The notes: generated by a model not told the origin, from the letters alone. Positions 30,515-40,288 are shown, numbered from the stretch's first letter. The stretch: DNA of 64,000 nucleotides from Paracoccus sediminicola (GCF_027912835.1 NZ_CP115768.1:1116001-1180000), one strand, 5' to 3'. A program made the numbers and translations.

Positions 30515-31612
30515 TCAGGCGTTGAAGAGGAAATGCAGGACGTCGCCGTCCTTGACCTCGTAGCCCTTGCCTTCGACCCGCAGCTTGCCCGCCTCGCGCG
30601 CGCCCGCTTCGCCATTGCCGGCGACATAGTCGTCATAGGCGATGGTCTCGGCCCGGATGAAACCGCGCTCGAAATCGCCGTGGATCACCCCCGCCGCTGC
30701 CGGGGCAAGCGTGCCCTGCCGGATTGTCCAGGCGCGGGCTTCCTTGGGGCCGACGGTGAAATATGTCTGCAGCCCAAGCAGCTCGTATCCGGCGCGGATC
30801 AGCCGGTCCAGCCCGGCCTCTTCCAGCCCCATCTCGCCAAGGAACATCTCGGCTTCCTCGGCGTCGAGCTGGCTGATCTCTTCCTCGATCCTGGCCGAGA
30901 TCACGACATGGCCCGCGCCCTGCTCTTCGGCCATCTTCGCGACCTGTGCCGAATAGTCATTGCCGGTCGCAGCCTCGTCCTCAGCCACGTTGCAGACATA
31001 GAGCACCGGCTTCGCGGTCAGCAATTGCAGCATGGTCCACGCCTTGCGGTCATCCTCGGCGATCTCGACCGTGCGTGCCGGTCGGCCTGCCTCCAGCGCC
31101 TCTTTCGCCGCGTTCATCAGCCGCGCATCTTCCTTGGCCTGCTTGTCGCCCGCATTGATTTTCCGCGCGAGATTGGCCAGCCGCTTTTCGAGGCTTTCCA
31201 GATCGGCGATCATCAACTCGGTCTCGATGGTCTCGGCGTCGGCGAGCGGGTCCACGCGGCCCTCGACATGGGTGACGTCACCGTCCTCGAAGCAGCGCAG
31301 CACATGGGCGATGGCGTCCACCTCGCGGATATTGGCAAGAAACTGGTTGCCCAGACCCTCGCCCTTGCTGGCCCCTTTCACGAGGCCCGCAATATCGACG
31401 AACGTGATCCGGGTCGGGATGGTCTGCTTGGATTTGGCAATGCCTGCCAACCTGTCGAGCCGCTGATCCGGCACCGCCACCTCGCCCACATTGGGTTCGA
31501 TGGTGCAGAAAGGAAAATTTGCCGCCTGCGCGGCTGCGGTGCGCGTGAGCGCGTTGAACAGCGTGGACTTGCCGACATTCGGCAGCCCGACGATCCCCAT
31601 GCGAAAACCCAT
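30515..31612 (-). CDS. ychF: YchF, Obg-related ribosome-binding (G/A)NTPase
   Basis: Universally conserved P-loop protein of 365 aa that binds ribosomes and hydrolyses ATP or GTP; in bacteria it affects stress and redox responses. The P-loop is [12 protein letters not shown], followed by [11 protein letters not shown] and [18 protein letters not shown] (switch II). The TGS domain at the C-terminus includes [22 protein letters not shown] residues and ends near VLHFLFNA. It lies 86 bases downstream of the molybdopterin oxidoreductase gene on the same strand. No functional link with that gene is evident. Confidence 0.96.
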   Translation of the reverse strand: MGFRMGIVGLPNVGKSTLFNALTRTAAAQAANFPFCTIEPNVGEVAVPDQRLDRLAGIAKSKQTIPTRITFVDIAGLVKGASKGEGLGNQFLANIREVDAIAHVLRCFEDGDVTHVEGRVDPLADAETIETELMIADLESLEKRLANLARKINAGDKQAKEDARLMNAAKEALEAGRPARTVEIAEDDRKAWTMLQLLTAKPVLYVCNVAEDEAATGNDYSAQVAKMAEEQGAGHVVISARIEEEISQLDAEEAEMFLGEMGLEEAGLDRLIRAGYELLGLQTYFTVGPKEARAWTIRQGTLAPAAAGVIHGDFERGFIRAETIAYDDYVAGNGEAGAREAGKLRVEGKGYEVKDGDVLHFLFNA

Positions 31613-31698
31613 GTCTCGATCCCGTGCGGTGGTTTCGGTCTGGCCGGGTCTTTACGCGCCGCGAGGGCCGAGGTCCAGCCACCGGCTGCGCGCAGCGT

Positions 31699-33972
31699 TC
31701 AGGGCCGGACCGCCGCCGCCACCCGCACCGGGATCGACTTCGCCGCAGGAGTCCCGGTCATGCGGTCATGATGCTCGAACGGCATTAACGGGTTCAGCTC
31801 GGGGAAATATCCGGCGACCGAGCCGCGCGGCAGCGGATAGGCAATGGCGCTCAGCCCTGCGACGCGCCGAGACCGGTTGTCGGCGCTGATCGTCTCGACC
31901 GCCACAGAGGCGCCCTTGGCGATGCCCCGCTCTGCCATGTCCTCGGCATTCATGAACAGCACCATTCGGTCGCCCCGGACCCCGCGATACCTGTCGTTAT
32001 GGCTGTAGATGGTCGTATTGAACTGGTCATGCGAGCGCAGAGTCGCCAGCCTCAGCATGCCTTCTTCGGCGACCGGCTCATCGGTATCGAGCCCGGCAAA
32101 GACAAGAAAATTCGCCCGCCCTGTCTCGGTGTTCCATTCCCGGCGGCGCGGCGGCACATCCAGATGAAACCCTTCCGGCGCCCTGATCCGGCTGCGGAAA
32201 TCCTTGAAGAGTCCCGGATAGACATCCGCGATCCGGTCGCGGATCAGGTCGTAATCCTCGATGAACTCGGCCCAGGGCAGCTTGCTGTCGGGCAGCGTCG
32301 CCATGGCCATGCGGCAAACGATCTCGACCTCGGGCAGCAGATCCGGGGCCGCCGGTTCCAGCGGGCCGCGCGAGGCCGTGACATTGCACATCGCATCCTC
32401 GATCGTGACGAATTGCTCACCCTTGACGGTGCGGATGATTTCGGATCGCGGCACCACCGGCAGGATCAGCGCGTCGGAGCCATGCACGAGATGCCCGCGA
32501 TTCAGCTTGGTGGCAATGCCAACGGTCAGATCCATGCCGCGCATCGCCGCTTCGGCGCGGGGCGTGTCGGGCACCGCGCGGATGAAGTTGCCGCCCATGC
32601 CGATGAAGACCCGTGCCTCGCCGGATTCCATCGCATAGAGGCATTCAAGCACGTTGTGGCCATGCGCGCGCGGCGGCGAAAAGCCGAACACCTGCTCGAC
32701 CCGATCCAGATAGGTCTCGGTCGGCTTCTCGTCGATTCCGACGGTGCGATCGCCCTGCACGTTGGAGTGACCGCGAATGGGCACGATCCCCGCACCCCGC
32801 TTGCCGAAATTGCCGCGCAGCAGCAGCAGATTGGCCAGTTGTTGCAACAGCTCGGCACTGTTCTGATGCTGGGTCAGCCCCATGCCGTAGCAGAACATCG
32901 AGGCTTCCGAGGCGGCATAGATCCGGGCCAGCGCGCGGATCTGATCTTCCGCGATGCCCGAAGCGGCGACGATCTTGGCCCAGTCCTGCGCCAGAATGTC
33001 GTCCCTCAGCGCCTCGATCCCGTGGGTGTGCGCGGTGATGAAATCGTGATCCAGCACCGCCTCGCCCGCCGCATCGGCTTCGAACAGCGCCCGCATGATG
33101 CCCTTCAGCAGGGCCAGATCGCCGCCGACCTTCACATGAACGAACTCCGTCGCGATGTCGGTCGCCTGAAACGTCGCCATATGTGCGGGGTTCTGCGGAT
33201 CGGCGAACCGCATCAACGCGCGTTCCGGCAGCGGATTGACCGCCACCACCGGCACACCCCTTTTGCGCGCCTCGACCAGATTGGCCATCATGCGGGGCGA
33301 GTTGGTCCCGGTATTCTGCCCGAAGATAAAGATCGCCTTCGTGTGATCGAAATCTTCCATCACCACCGTGCCCTTGCCGATCCCGATCGAGGCGGGCAGG
33401 CCCCGGCTGGTCGGCTCGTGGCACATATTGGCGCAGTCGGGGAAGTTATTGGTCCCGAATTCGCGCACGAAGATCGAGAACAGGAATGCCGCCTCGTTCG
33501 GGGTCCGGCCCGACGTATAGAACTCTGCCCGGTTCGGATCGTCGAGCGCGTTCAGATGACGGGCGATCAACGCAAAGGCGTCATCCCATGACACCGGCAC
33601 ATAATGATCGCTCGCCTTGTCATAGCGCATCGGCTCGGTCAGCCGCCCCTGCATCTCCAGCCAGTAATCGCTCTGCGCGGAGAGTTCGGAGACGCTGTGC
33701 TGCGCGAAAAAGTCGCGGGTGATGCGATGCCGCGTCGCCTCGTGAGCCAGCGCCTTGACGCCGTTCTCGCAGAATTCCAGCTTCTTGCGATGCGCCGGGT
33801 CGGGAAAAGCGCAGCTCGGACATTTGAACCCGCCGGGCTGGTTCATCTCCAGAAGGGCGCGCGAACCTTTTCTGACAACGCTCTGTTCAATCAGCACTTT
33901 CGCCGTTGCGGCGGCGGCGCCCCAGCCACCGGCGGGGCTTTTATAGGGCTTGTGCGGTGTGTCGTCTTGCAT
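31699..33972 (-). CDS. YdeP/FdhF-type molybdopterin oxidoreductase
   Basis: Predicted cytoplasmic bis-MGD oxidoreductase of 757 aa. The N-terminal iron-sulfur segment contains Cys51, Cys54 and Cys68 (KCPSCAFPD, FCENG). The Mo-ligand region reads NFPDCANMCHEPTSRGL; Cys184 lies where formate dehydrogenases carry Sec or Cys before HGP/HEPT. Downstream cofactor-binding segments include FGQNTGTNSPRMM and GMGGNFIRAVPD. E. coli YdeP is linked to acid resistance but its substrate is unknown, so a formate or related activity is only possible. There is no Tat signal. FdhD, modABC and moeA in the window could supply its cofactor. Divergent from the pirin gene. Confidence 0.92.
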   Translation of the reverse strand: MQDDTPHKPYKSPAGGWGAAAATAKVLIEQSVVRKGSRALLEMNQPGGFKCPSCAFPDPAHRKKLEFCENGVKALAHEATRHRITRDFFAQHSVSELSAQSDYWLEMQGRLTEPMRYDKASDHYVPVSWDDAFALIARHLNALDDPNRAEFYTSGRTPNEAAFLFSIFVREFGTNNFPDCANMCHEPTSRGLPASIGIGKGTVVMEDFDHTKAIFIFGQNTGTNSPRMMANLVEARKRGVPVVAVNPLPERALMRFADPQNPAHMATFQATDIATEFVHVKVGGDLALLKGIMRALFEADAAGEAVLDHDFITAHTHGIEALRDDILAQDWAKIVAASGIAEDQIRALARIYAASEASMFCYGMGLTQHQNSAELLQQLANLLLLRGNFGKRGAGIVPIRGHSNVQGDRTVGIDEKPTETYLDRVEQVFGFSPPRAHGHNVLECLYAMESGEARVFIGMGGNFIRAVPDTPRAEAAMRGMDLTVGIATKLNRGHLVHGSDALILPVVPRSEIIRTVKGEQFVTIEDAMCNVTASRGPLEPAAPDLLPEVEIVCRMAMATLPDSKLPWAEFIEDYDLIRDRIADVYPGLFKDFRSRIRAPEGFHLDVPPRRREWNTETGRANFLVFAGLDTDEPVAEEGMLRLATLRSHDQFNTTIYSHNDRYRGVRGDRMVLFMNAEDMAERGIAKGASVAVETISADNRSRRVAGLSAIAYPLPRGSVAGYFPELNPLMPFEHHDRMTGTPAAKSIPVRVAAAVRP

Positions 33973-34060
33973 GGCGCGCGGCTTTCATCGGTTTGAACCA
34001 GCTAAGCATATGTGGCGTTGTCTGACCAGCACCGCAGCGCCACGTGGCAAGGAGCACGGC

Positions 34061-35032
34061 ATGAGCTGGAATCCCACCCTGACACCCGGCAATCCCGACG
34101 AAATCGGGCTCGACGCCATCGAGACGGTGATCGTGCCCCGTGCCCGCGATCTTGGCGGCTTCGAGGTCAAGCGCGCCCTGCCCGCTCCGCAGCGGCAGAT
34201 GGTGGGGCCGTTCATCTTCTTCGATCAGGCCGGCCCGGCAGAGTTCCTGACCGGCGAAGGCATCGACGTGCGCCCGCATCCGCATATCGGGCTGGGGACT
34301 GTGACCTATCTTTATCAGGGCGATTTCCACCATCGTGACAGTATCGGCACCGATCAGGTGATCCTGCCGGGCGCGGTGAACTGGATGGTCGCGGGTAAGG
34401 GTGTGACCCATTCCGAACGCACCTCTGCCCAGGCGCGGCGCGGGCCGCATAGCCTGTTCGGCATTCAGACCTGGATCGCCCTGCCAGAAGAGCGCGAAGA
34501 GATGGAGCCGATCTTCGAACATCACGGCAAGACCGAACTGCCGCATTTCGAGGCTGAGGGGATCGAGGCGCGGCTGATCCTCGGCCACGCCTACGGCGCG
34601 CAAGCCCCGGCGACGTTATATTCGGACACATTCTATCTCGATGTGACGCTCGCCCCCGGGGCGCGCTTCCCCCTGCCGGACGATCACGAGGATCGCGGCA
34701 TCTATGTCACGCAAGGCTCGATCACGGTTGCGGGGGACGAATTCGAGGCGGGAAGGATGATGATTTTCCGCCCCGGCGACCGCATCACCGTCGCCGCCGG
34801 CCCGCAAGGCGCGCGGCTGATGGCGCTTGGCGGGGCGACGATGAACGGCCCGCGCTATATCTGGTGGAATTTCGTCGCCTCGAGCCGCGACAAGATCCGC
34901 CACGCCCGCGAGGAATGGCGCGCAGCGAATTGGGGCGAAGGCCAGTTCGATCTGCCGGTGGACGACAAGCAGGAATATGTCCCCGCGCCAGAGGTGATAC
35001 GCGGCAGTGGCGCGGCCCAGAAACGAGACTGA
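34061..35032 (+). CDS. Pirin-family bicupin protein
   Basis: Metal-binding double cupin of 323 aa, probably cytoplasmic. The N-terminal cupin has the pirin signature RPHPHIGLGTVTYLYQGDF with two histidines as metal ligands, followed by GVTHSERT and a further conserved Glu/His region. Some pirins have quercetin 2,3-dioxygenase activity or act as redox sensors; the role here is unknown. The ATG at 34061 has AAGGAG nine bases upstream. Two longer in-frame starts lie over the divergent promoter and were not chosen. A terminator overlaps its stop codon. Confidence 0.9.
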   Translation: MSWNPTLTPGNPDEIGLDAIETVIVPRARDLGGFEVKRALPAPQRQMVGPFIFFDQAGPAEFLTGEGIDVRPHPHIGLGTVTYLYQGDFHHRDSIGTDQVILPGAVNWMVAGKGVTHSERTSAQARRGPHSLFGIQTWIALPEEREEMEPIFEHHGKTELPHFEAEGIEARLILGHAYGAQAPATLYSDTFYLDVTLAPGARFPLPDDHEDRGIYVTQGSITVAGDEFEAGRMMIFRPGDRITVAAGPQGARLMALGGATMNGPRYIWWNFVASSRDKIRHAREEWRAANWGEGQFDLPVDDKQEYVPAPEVIRGSGAAQKRD

Positions 35033-35052
35033 GCGCCGCGCGAAATTTTTTT
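35010..35052 (+). terminator. Rho-independent terminator overlapping the pirin stop
   Basis: A 7 bp GC stem (GCGCGGC / GCCGCGC) has an 18-base loop that contains the pirin TGA, and is followed by GAAA and seven T residues. The 5' arm is coding sequence. Confidence 0.6.
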
Positions 35053-35079
35053 GGCTTAACCCCTTAATTTGAAAGGAAA

Positions 35080-35100
35080 CGCCCGGAAAAAATCCGGGCG
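35080..35100 (-). terminator. Probable terminator of the LLM oxidoreductase gene
   Basis: A perfect 8 bp stem (CGCCCGGA / TCCGGGCG) with a 5-base homopolymer loop is followed on the minus strand by a T-rich GTTTCCTTTC. It lies 16 bases past the minus-strand gene's stop. Confidence 0.6.
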
Positions 35101-35116
35101 CATCGCTTCGTTCAGC

Positions 35117-36136
35117 TCAGCGCCAGCCGAGCGCAGGCGCGACATGGCGCAGGATACTGTCGAGCACATGCACGTTATATTCGACGCCCAGCATGTTCGG
35201 CACCGTCAAAAGCAGCGTGTCGGCCTCTGCGATGCCCTCATCCGCAAGTAGCTGCTCGATCAGCTTGTCAGGCTCGTCGGCATAGCCGCGCCCGAAGATC
35301 GAGCGGGTCCGGTCGATGATCCCGACCTGATCCTGCTCTTTCCCGCCGCGTCCGAAATACATCCGGTCTTCGGGCGTCATCAGCGCAAAGATCGACCGGC
35401 TCACCGAAACGCGCGGCTCGCGCTCATGCCCCGCCGCCTTCCACGCCTCGCGATAGGCGCGGATCTGATTGGCTTGCTGAATATGGAACGGCTCGCCCGT
35501 CTCGTCGGTTTTGAGCGTCGAGCTTTGCAGGTTCATCCCCATCTCAGCGGCCCAACGTGCCGTGGCGTCCGAGGCCGCGCCCCACCAGATCCGCTCGCGG
35601 AGACCCGGCGCATGCGGTTCCAGGCGCAGCAATCCGGGCGGGTTCGGGAACATCGGCTGCGGGTTGGGCTGTGCGAAGCCTTCGCCTTCGAGCTGTTTCA
35701 GGAACACCGCCGCATGACGGCGGGCCATCGCGGCGTGATCTTCATCTTCGCGCGGCTGATAGCCGAAATAGCGCCAGCCATCGATCACCTGCTCTGGCGA
35801 GCCCCGGCTGATCCCCAGCTGCAACCGCCCGCCCGAGATCAGATCCGCCGCGCCGGCATCCTCGACCATATAGAGCGGATTTTCATAGCGCATGTCGATC
35901 ACGCCCGTGCCGATCTCGATCGACGAGGTCCGCGCCCCGACCGCCGCCAGAAGCGGGAATGGCGAGGCGAGCTGACGGGCAAAATGATGGACGCGGTAAT
36001 AGGCCCCGTCGATGCCAAGCTTCTCGGCCTCGACGGCCAGCTCGATCGACTGGGTGAGCACGTCCGAGGCGGTCTTGACCTGAGAGCCGCGCTCTGGCGA
36101 CCAGTGGCCAAAGGACAGAAAACCAATCTTCTTCAT
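35117..36136 (-). CDS. LLM-class flavin-dependent oxidoreductase (luciferase-like)
   Basis: Cytoplasmic TIM-barrel monooxygenase of the bacterial luciferase family, 339 aa. The start MKKIGFLSFGHWSPE and the segments YYRVHHFARQLASPFPLLAA and DLISGGRLQLGISRGSPEQVI are typical. It should use FMNH2 supplied by a separate reductase, which is not adjacent. The substrate is unknown. The ATG at 36134-36136 has GGAGC upstream; a longer frame to 36223 lacks a ribosome site. It is a single gene next to tRNA-Pro. Confidence 0.9.
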   Translation of the reverse strand: MKKIGFLSFGHWSPERGSQVKTASDVLTQSIELAVEAEKLGIDGAYYRVHHFARQLASPFPLLAAVGARTSSIEIGTGVIDMRYENPLYMVEDAGAADLISGGRLQLGISRGSPEQVIDGWRYFGYQPREDEDHAAMARRHAAVFLKQLEGEGFAQPNPQPMFPNPPGLLRLEPHAPGLRERIWWGAASDATARWAAEMGMNLQSSTLKTDETGEPFHIQQANQIRAYREAWKAAGHEREPRVSVSRSIFALMTPEDRMYFGRGGKEQDQVGIIDRTRSIFGRGYADEPDKLIEQLLADEGIAEADTLLLTVPNMLGVEYNVHVLDSILRHVAPALGWR

Positions 36137-36277
36137 AAGCTTGCTCCGAATATCTGACCGACCTGTTCCGGCCCTGTTGCGCAGGATGTAGTCACTGCGC
36201 CCCTCTCGCTTCAAGCCGCGCATGGCAGGGCTGCGCCCGCGCCAGGGCGGTTGCCGTCGATGATGCGGATCAAGGGA

Positions 36278-36354
36278 TGGTCGGGGCGATAGGATTCGAA
36301 CCTACGACCTACGGTACCCAAAACCGTCGCGCTACCAGGCTGCGCCACGCCCCG
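36278..36354 (-). tRNA. tRNA-Pro(TGG)
   Basis: A full 77-base cloverleaf with encoded CCA. The acceptor stem is CGGGGCG / CGCCCCG, the anticodon stem ACGGT / ACCGT and the loop TTTGGGT, giving anticodon TGG for CCA codons. The T arm carries TTCGAAT. Confidence 0.97.
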
Positions 36355-36395
36355 ACGCAAGAGGTTCTAGCGCCAGATGCGGCGGGGGGAAAGCC

Positions 36396-36881
36396 CTATT
36401 GGCACGGCGCGGCGGCAAGATCCGGATCGAGCCGCGGATGCGCCATCGCCATACCGATTTTCAGCCCCAGACGCGCGGCATCGCCGCCATCCACCTCCAG
36501 CACCATCAGCCGCTCGGGGTCGGGGTCGTCGGGCGTGGCGCCGGGAATCGGGGTCAGATCACGCGGCTGCGCGTTTTCGTGGATATGCCGGATCGTGCCG
36601 GTCTCATCCATGAAGATCATATCCAGCGGTATCAGCGTGTTCTTCATCCAGAACGACGCCTCACGCGGGGATTCATAGATGAACAACATGCCCGAGTCGG
36701 GGGCCAGCTCTTCTCGGTTCATCAGGCCCTGCGCACGCTCGCCAGGGTCATCGGCGATCTCGACCGCGACGCTCACATCGGCGTCGGGAAAGATGGCCTG
36801 CCCCGGATCGCATTGCGGCGCCGCCCAAAGCGGCAGCGGCAACACCGCCAGCATAAGCGACGCGAGCTGGCGGGCATTCAT
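36396..36881 (-). CDS. DUF192 family exported protein
   Basis: A 161 aa protein with a signal peptide (MNARQLASLMLAVLPLPLWA) followed by the DUF192 domain. Conserved family segments are RAQGLMNREELAPDSGMLF, FWMKNTLIPLDMIFMD and the C-terminal EVDGGDAARLGLKIG. The function of DUF192 is unknown; members are periplasmic or extracytoplasmic. The ATG at 36881 has AAGG nine bases upstream; another ATG at 36887 overlaps the stop of the upstream double cold-shock gene by one base. The two genes probably form an operon. Confidence 0.9.
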   Translation of the reverse strand: MNARQLASLMLAVLPLPLWAAPQCDPGQAIFPDADVSVAVEIADDPGERAQGLMNREELAPDSGMLFIYESPREASFWMKNTLIPLDMIFMDETGTIRHIHENAQPRDLTPIPGATPDDPDPERLMVLEVDGGDAARLGLKIGMAMAHPRLDPDLAAAPCQ

Positions 36882-36886
36882 GGCCA

Positions 36887-37450
36887 TCAGCCTTTGTCTT
36901 CCATCTCTGCCTCGTCTTCGGCGGCGCTGCTGCCCTTCTCCCAGGGTGCGATCTGCGCCGCCATCAAGCCGCGCCTTCCGTCGACGACCCGCAAGGCGAC
37001 GGCCTCGCCCACGCCGAGATCGGAAAGACCCGAGTGCCGCAGCACCTCGCAATGCAGAAAGACATCGCCCGACTGACCGAAGATATTGGCGAAACCGAAG
37101 CCCTTCGATTTGTCAAACCATTTGACCCGAGCCGGAAGGAAAGGCAGCTCGGCGAGCTTTTCGGGCGGTGTATCGGCCAGGTCGCTGATCGGCGGCCCGC
37201 CATCGCCTTCCGGCGGCTCGATTGACACAATCTTCACTGCCTGCAGCCCGCGCGCGGTGTGCTGGACAAGCGCGGTGATCCGCGCCCTGTCAGCCACCGA
37301 ACCCTGTCCGAAATTCCGCAGGACATTGGTGTGCAGCAGAATGTCCGGCCCGACCTCATCGCTGATGATGAAGCCGAATCCGCGTGCAGGATCGAACCAC
37401 TTTATCGACCCGCTGACCTCGGTAACCAAACTGTCGTCTGCTATCGTCAT
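36887..37450 (-). CDS. Double cold-shock-domain protein
   Basis: A 187 aa cytoplasmic protein with two CSDs. The first, at about 10-75, has GSIKWFDPARGFGFI and DILLHTNVL. The second, at about 108-170, has ARVKWFDKSKGFGFA and DVFLHCEVL. Each keeps RNP1- and RNP2-like aromatics. Such two-domain proteins are common in Rhodobacterales and probably act as RNA chaperones. The tail is acidic (about 15 residues of Glu, Asp and Ala). The 173 bases upstream are AT-rich for this genome and probably hold the promoter and leader. The downstream DUF192 gene overlaps or abuts it. Confidence 0.9.
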   Translation of the reverse strand: MTIADDSLVTEVSGSIKWFDPARGFGFIISDEVGPDILLHTNVLRNFGQGSVADRARITALVQHTARGLQAVKIVSIEPPEGDGGPPISDLADTPPEKLAELPFLPARVKWFDKSKGFGFANIFGQSGDVFLHCEVLRHSGLSDLGVGEAVALRVVDGRRGLMAAQIAPWEKGSSAAEDEAEMEDKG

Positions 37451-37623
37451 ACCACTGCTTTAAGTTTGCCCCGACGCGAACCCCGGCGGCACACCCAGAG
37501 TCACTCTACCACCGAAATTGTCACATAACTAATCCGCGTAGTCCCCATTAACATAGATTACTTGACGCTACGTAAAGACGCTTTCAGCCCATACATTTCA
37601 ATCATATACGCTTTTACATCTTT

Positions 37624-38268
37624 CTACGGAGACAATCGCTCCACTTTCCAAGTGGTTTGCCCAGCCTTAGGCGAGTCGGCTGAGGATGCCGTTTTGGTCC
37701 AACGGAAGCGATCATGCAAGCGAAACGCGCCGTCACCCCAGAACTCGATTTCTAGAGGCGAGATCCGGAACCCTCCCCAGAATTGCGGTCGCGCTGGGTT
37801 GGTGCCTTGGCGGGTCTCCTGGGCCCGAACCTCACGCAGCAGCGCGTCCCGCGATTCGATTGGCTGGCTCTGCCGTGATGCCCAGGCCCCGATGCGGCTC
37901 TCAAGCGCCCGGCTCGCAAAGTAGTCATCAGCTTGTTCACCCTCTTCACGGGTCACCGTGCCACGCACCCGGATCTGGCGGCGCAGCGATTTCCAGTGCA
38001 TCACGAAGGCAGCCTTCCCGGTCGCCGCGATCTGGCGCGATTTGCTGCTGCCGTAATTCGTATAAAACAGGAAAGCGCCGTCGCCATTGCCATGCGACTC
38101 GATTTCCTTCAGCAGCACCATGCGGGCATCTGGCATCCCGTTTTCATCCACCGTCGCCAGCGCGATGGCGCTCGGATCGTTGGGTTCCGAGGCCTCGGCC
38201 TCGCTCAGCCATTGCCGTGCGATCCCGAACGGATCGTCGCCGGCGAATATCCCCTCGCGCGCGCTCAT
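37624..38268 (-). CDS. pdxH: Pyridoxamine 5'-phosphate oxidase
   Basis: FMN enzyme that makes pyridoxal 5'-phosphate from PNP or PMP in the cytoplasm. At 214 aa it has the standard length. The family segments are [40 protein letters not shown] and the C-terminal RFRWTK...W-V-RLSP end. It is divergent from fabI across 58 bases. PLP it supplies is used by SelA, Alr and the aminotransferase in this window, though these are ordinary cofactor links rather than a shared operon. Confidence 0.96.
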   Translation of the reverse strand: MSAREGIFAGDDPFGIARQWLSEAEASEPNDPSAIALATVDENGMPDARMVLLKEIESHGNGDGAFLFYTNYGSSKSRQIAATGKAAFVMHWKSLRRQIRVRGTVTREEGEQADDYFASRALESRIGAWASRQSQPIESRDALLREVRAQETRQGTNPARPQFWGGFRISPLEIEFWGDGAFRLHDRFRWTKTASSADSPKAGQTTWKVERLSP

Positions 38269-38326
38269 GCTTGATGCCCCTCACTCTTTGGCCTAATCCT
38301 GCCAAAAAGGTAAGACGGAGAGGGGC

Positions 38327-39163
38327 ATGTCAAGCAGCGAAGGCCAAGGGCTGATGTCGGGGCGGCGCGGACTCATCATGGGTCTGGCCAACGACAAGTC
38401 GATTGCCTGGGGAATCGCCAAGGCGCTCTCCGATCAGGGGGCAGAGATCGCGCTCTCGTATCAGGGCGAGGCGATGAAGAAGCGGGCCGAGCCGCTGGCC
38501 CGCGAATTGGGCAGCACTCAGCTTTTCGATTGCGATGTCACCGACGAGGAAACGGTCGCCCGGATGTTCGAGGCGCTGGCGCAGGAATGGGGCAAGCTCG
38601 ACTTTCTCGTCCACGCCATCGGCTATTCGGACAAGAGCCAGCTTCGCGGACGCTACGCCGAAACAACGCGCGACAACTTCCTGAAAACGATGGATGTTTC
38701 TGTCTATTCCTTCACCATGGCCGCACGTCACGCGGCAGCGCTGATGGAGGCAGGCGGGAGCATGGTCACATTGACTTATTATGGCGCCGAACGTGTCATG
38801 CCGCATTACAATGTCATGGGCGTTGCCAAGTCCGCGCTCGAGGCATCGGTCCGTTATCTCGCCGAGGATTTCGGCAAGGACGGCATCCGCGTCAACGCGA
38901 TCAGTGCCGGGCCGATCAAGACGCTCGCCGCATCCGGGATCGGGGATTTCCGCTATATCCTGAAATGGAACGAGTTGAACTCGCCGTTGCGGCGGAATGT
39001 CACACAGGACGAGGTCGGCGGCTCCGCGCTGTATCTGCTGTCCGATCTGGGCAGCGGCGTCACCGGCGAGACGCATCACGTCGATGCAGGCTATCATCTG
39101 GTCGGCATGAAAGCCGTCGATGCGCCGGATATCGACGTGGTGTCGGGGCGCAAGGACGGCTGA
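38327..39163 (+). CDS. fabI: Enoyl-[acyl-carrier-protein] reductase (NADH), FabI
   Basis: Last step of each fatty-acid elongation cycle. The 278 aa SDR-fold protein has the FabI features GRRGLIMGLANDKSIAWGIA for NADH binding and the catalytic pair in YNVMGVAKSALEASVRY. The upstream Tyr of the Y-x6-Y-x6-K triad lies in TLTYYGAERV. The ribosome site GGAGAGG precedes the ATG. Its stop lies 44 bases after the only ATG available to the LysE-family gene that follows. Confidence 0.96.
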   Translation: MSSSEGQGLMSGRRGLIMGLANDKSIAWGIAKALSDQGAEIALSYQGEAMKKRAEPLARELGSTQLFDCDVTDEETVARMFEALAQEWGKLDFLVHAIGYSDKSQLRGRYAETTRDNFLKTMDVSVYSFTMAARHAAALMEAGGSMVTLTYYGAERVMPHYNVMGVAKSALEASVRYLAEDFGKDGIRVNAISAGPIKTLAASGIGDFRYILKWNELNSPLRRNVTQDEVGGSALYLLSDLGSGVTGETHHVDAGYHLVGMKAVDAPDIDVVSGRKDG

Positions 39164-39773
39164 TCTGGACGGGCTGCAACCCTATCTGGCGCTGATCGGG
39201 CTGATAACGGTCGCATTGCTGTCGCCGGGACCGGCCATCGTCGCCGCGATCCAGACCTCTTTTTCGCGCGGGCGGGATATCGCCCTGCCCTTCGGGCTGG
39301 GGCTTGCGCTCGGCGCCTCGCTCTGGTGCCTCTTTGCGCTGGCCGGGCTGGCGCTGATCTTCGAGACGCATCCGCAGATCTATCACGGCGTGAAGATCCT
39401 CGGCGGCATCTATATCGGCTGGATCGCCTTCCAGCTTTGGCGCAGCGCGCCCGATCCGCTGCCGGAGGCCGCCGAGAAGCGCTTCGGGCGCGGATTCATG
39501 GGCGGGGTGCTGCTGAATCTCGCCAATCCCAAGCCGGCGCTGTTCTATGCCACGCTCATCCTGCAACTTTTCCCCGGTGAACTGACCCTGCCCCGCCAGG
39601 CCTCGATTTACGCAACGGCACTCTCGACCGAGCTGTTCTGGTACGCGGTGGTGACGATTGGCATGTCGACAGCGGGGCCGCGGCGGCGCTATTTTGGCGC
39701 GAAATTCTGGATCGACCGGACTGCGGCGCTGACGCTGTTCGTGCTGGCCGCGCTGCTGATCTTCAAGAACTGA
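39120..39773 (+). CDS. LysE/RhtB-family amino-acid exporter, start uncertain
   Basis: Inner-membrane exporter of 200-217 aa with about six hydrophobic segments. The opening [21 protein letters not shown] and the motif [15 protein letters not shown] are family hallmarks. The only in-frame ATG (39120) lies inside fabI, has no ribosome site and adds 15 residues unlike the family. A CTG at 39165 has AAGGA eight bases upstream, immediately after the fabI stop, and gives a normal N-terminus ([12 protein letters not shown]). I list the ATG as the outer limit and favour the CTG. Substrate unknown. Confidence 0.85.
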   Translation: MRRISTWCRGARTADLDGLQPYLALIGLITVALLSPGPAIVAAIQTSFSRGRDIALPFGLGLALGASLWCLFALAGLALIFETHPQIYHGVKILGGIYIGWIAFQLWRSAPDPLPEAAEKRFGRGFMGGVLLNLANPKPALFYATLILQLFPGELTLPRQASIYATALSTELFWYAVVTIGMSTAGPRRRYFGAKFWIDRTAALTLFVLAALLIFKN

Positions 39774-39781
39774 GAGGGACC

Positions 39782-40288
39782 ATGACCGATAAAGACCGCC
39801 TCCCGCATGAAAAGGGATTCCATGTCAGCTGGGATCAGCTGCACCGAGACGCCCGCGCACTTGCCTGGCGGCTTGACGGCACGGACTGGCGCGCAGTGGT
39901 GGCGGTGACACGCGGCGGCATGGTCCCGGCGATGATTGTCGCGCGTGAGCTGGATATCCGCACCATCGACACGATCTCTGTCAAATCCTATCGCGGTGTG
40001 GCGGCCTCGGCGGGTCAGGGCGATCTACAGGTGCTGAAGGAACCGGATGCCGGGCTGATGAAGGATGGCGAGGACATTCTCGTCGTCGACGATCTGGTGG
40101 ATTCGGGCCGCACGCTCGAACTGATCCGCGATATGTATCCCAAGGCGCATTTCGCCACCGTCTATGCCAAGCCCAAGGGCAAGCCGATGGTGCAGAGCTA
40201 TGTGACCGAAGTCAGTCAGGACACATGGATCTTTTTCCCGTGGGACATGGCGCTGCAATATGTGCGGCCCTATCGCGGCGACGACTGA
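39782..40288 (+). CDS. gpt: Xanthine (guanine) phosphoribosyltransferase
   Basis: Purine salvage enzyme of 168 aa that makes XMP/GMP from xanthine or guanine and PRPP. The PRPP-binding loop is [17 protein letters not shown], and [19 protein letters not shown] with ISVKSYRG is typical of XGPRT. GAGAGGG precedes the ATG. It follows the LysE-family gene by 8 bases, so fabI, this exporter and gpt may be cotranscribed. Confidence 0.94.
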   Translation: MTDKDRLPHEKGFHVSWDQLHRDARALAWRLDGTDWRAVVAVTRGGMVPAMIVARELDIRTIDTISVKSYRGVAASAGQGDLQVLKEPDAGLMKDGEDILVVDDLVDSGRTLELIRDMYPKAHFATVYAKPKGKPMVQSYVTEVSQDTWIFFPWDMALQYVRPYRGDD

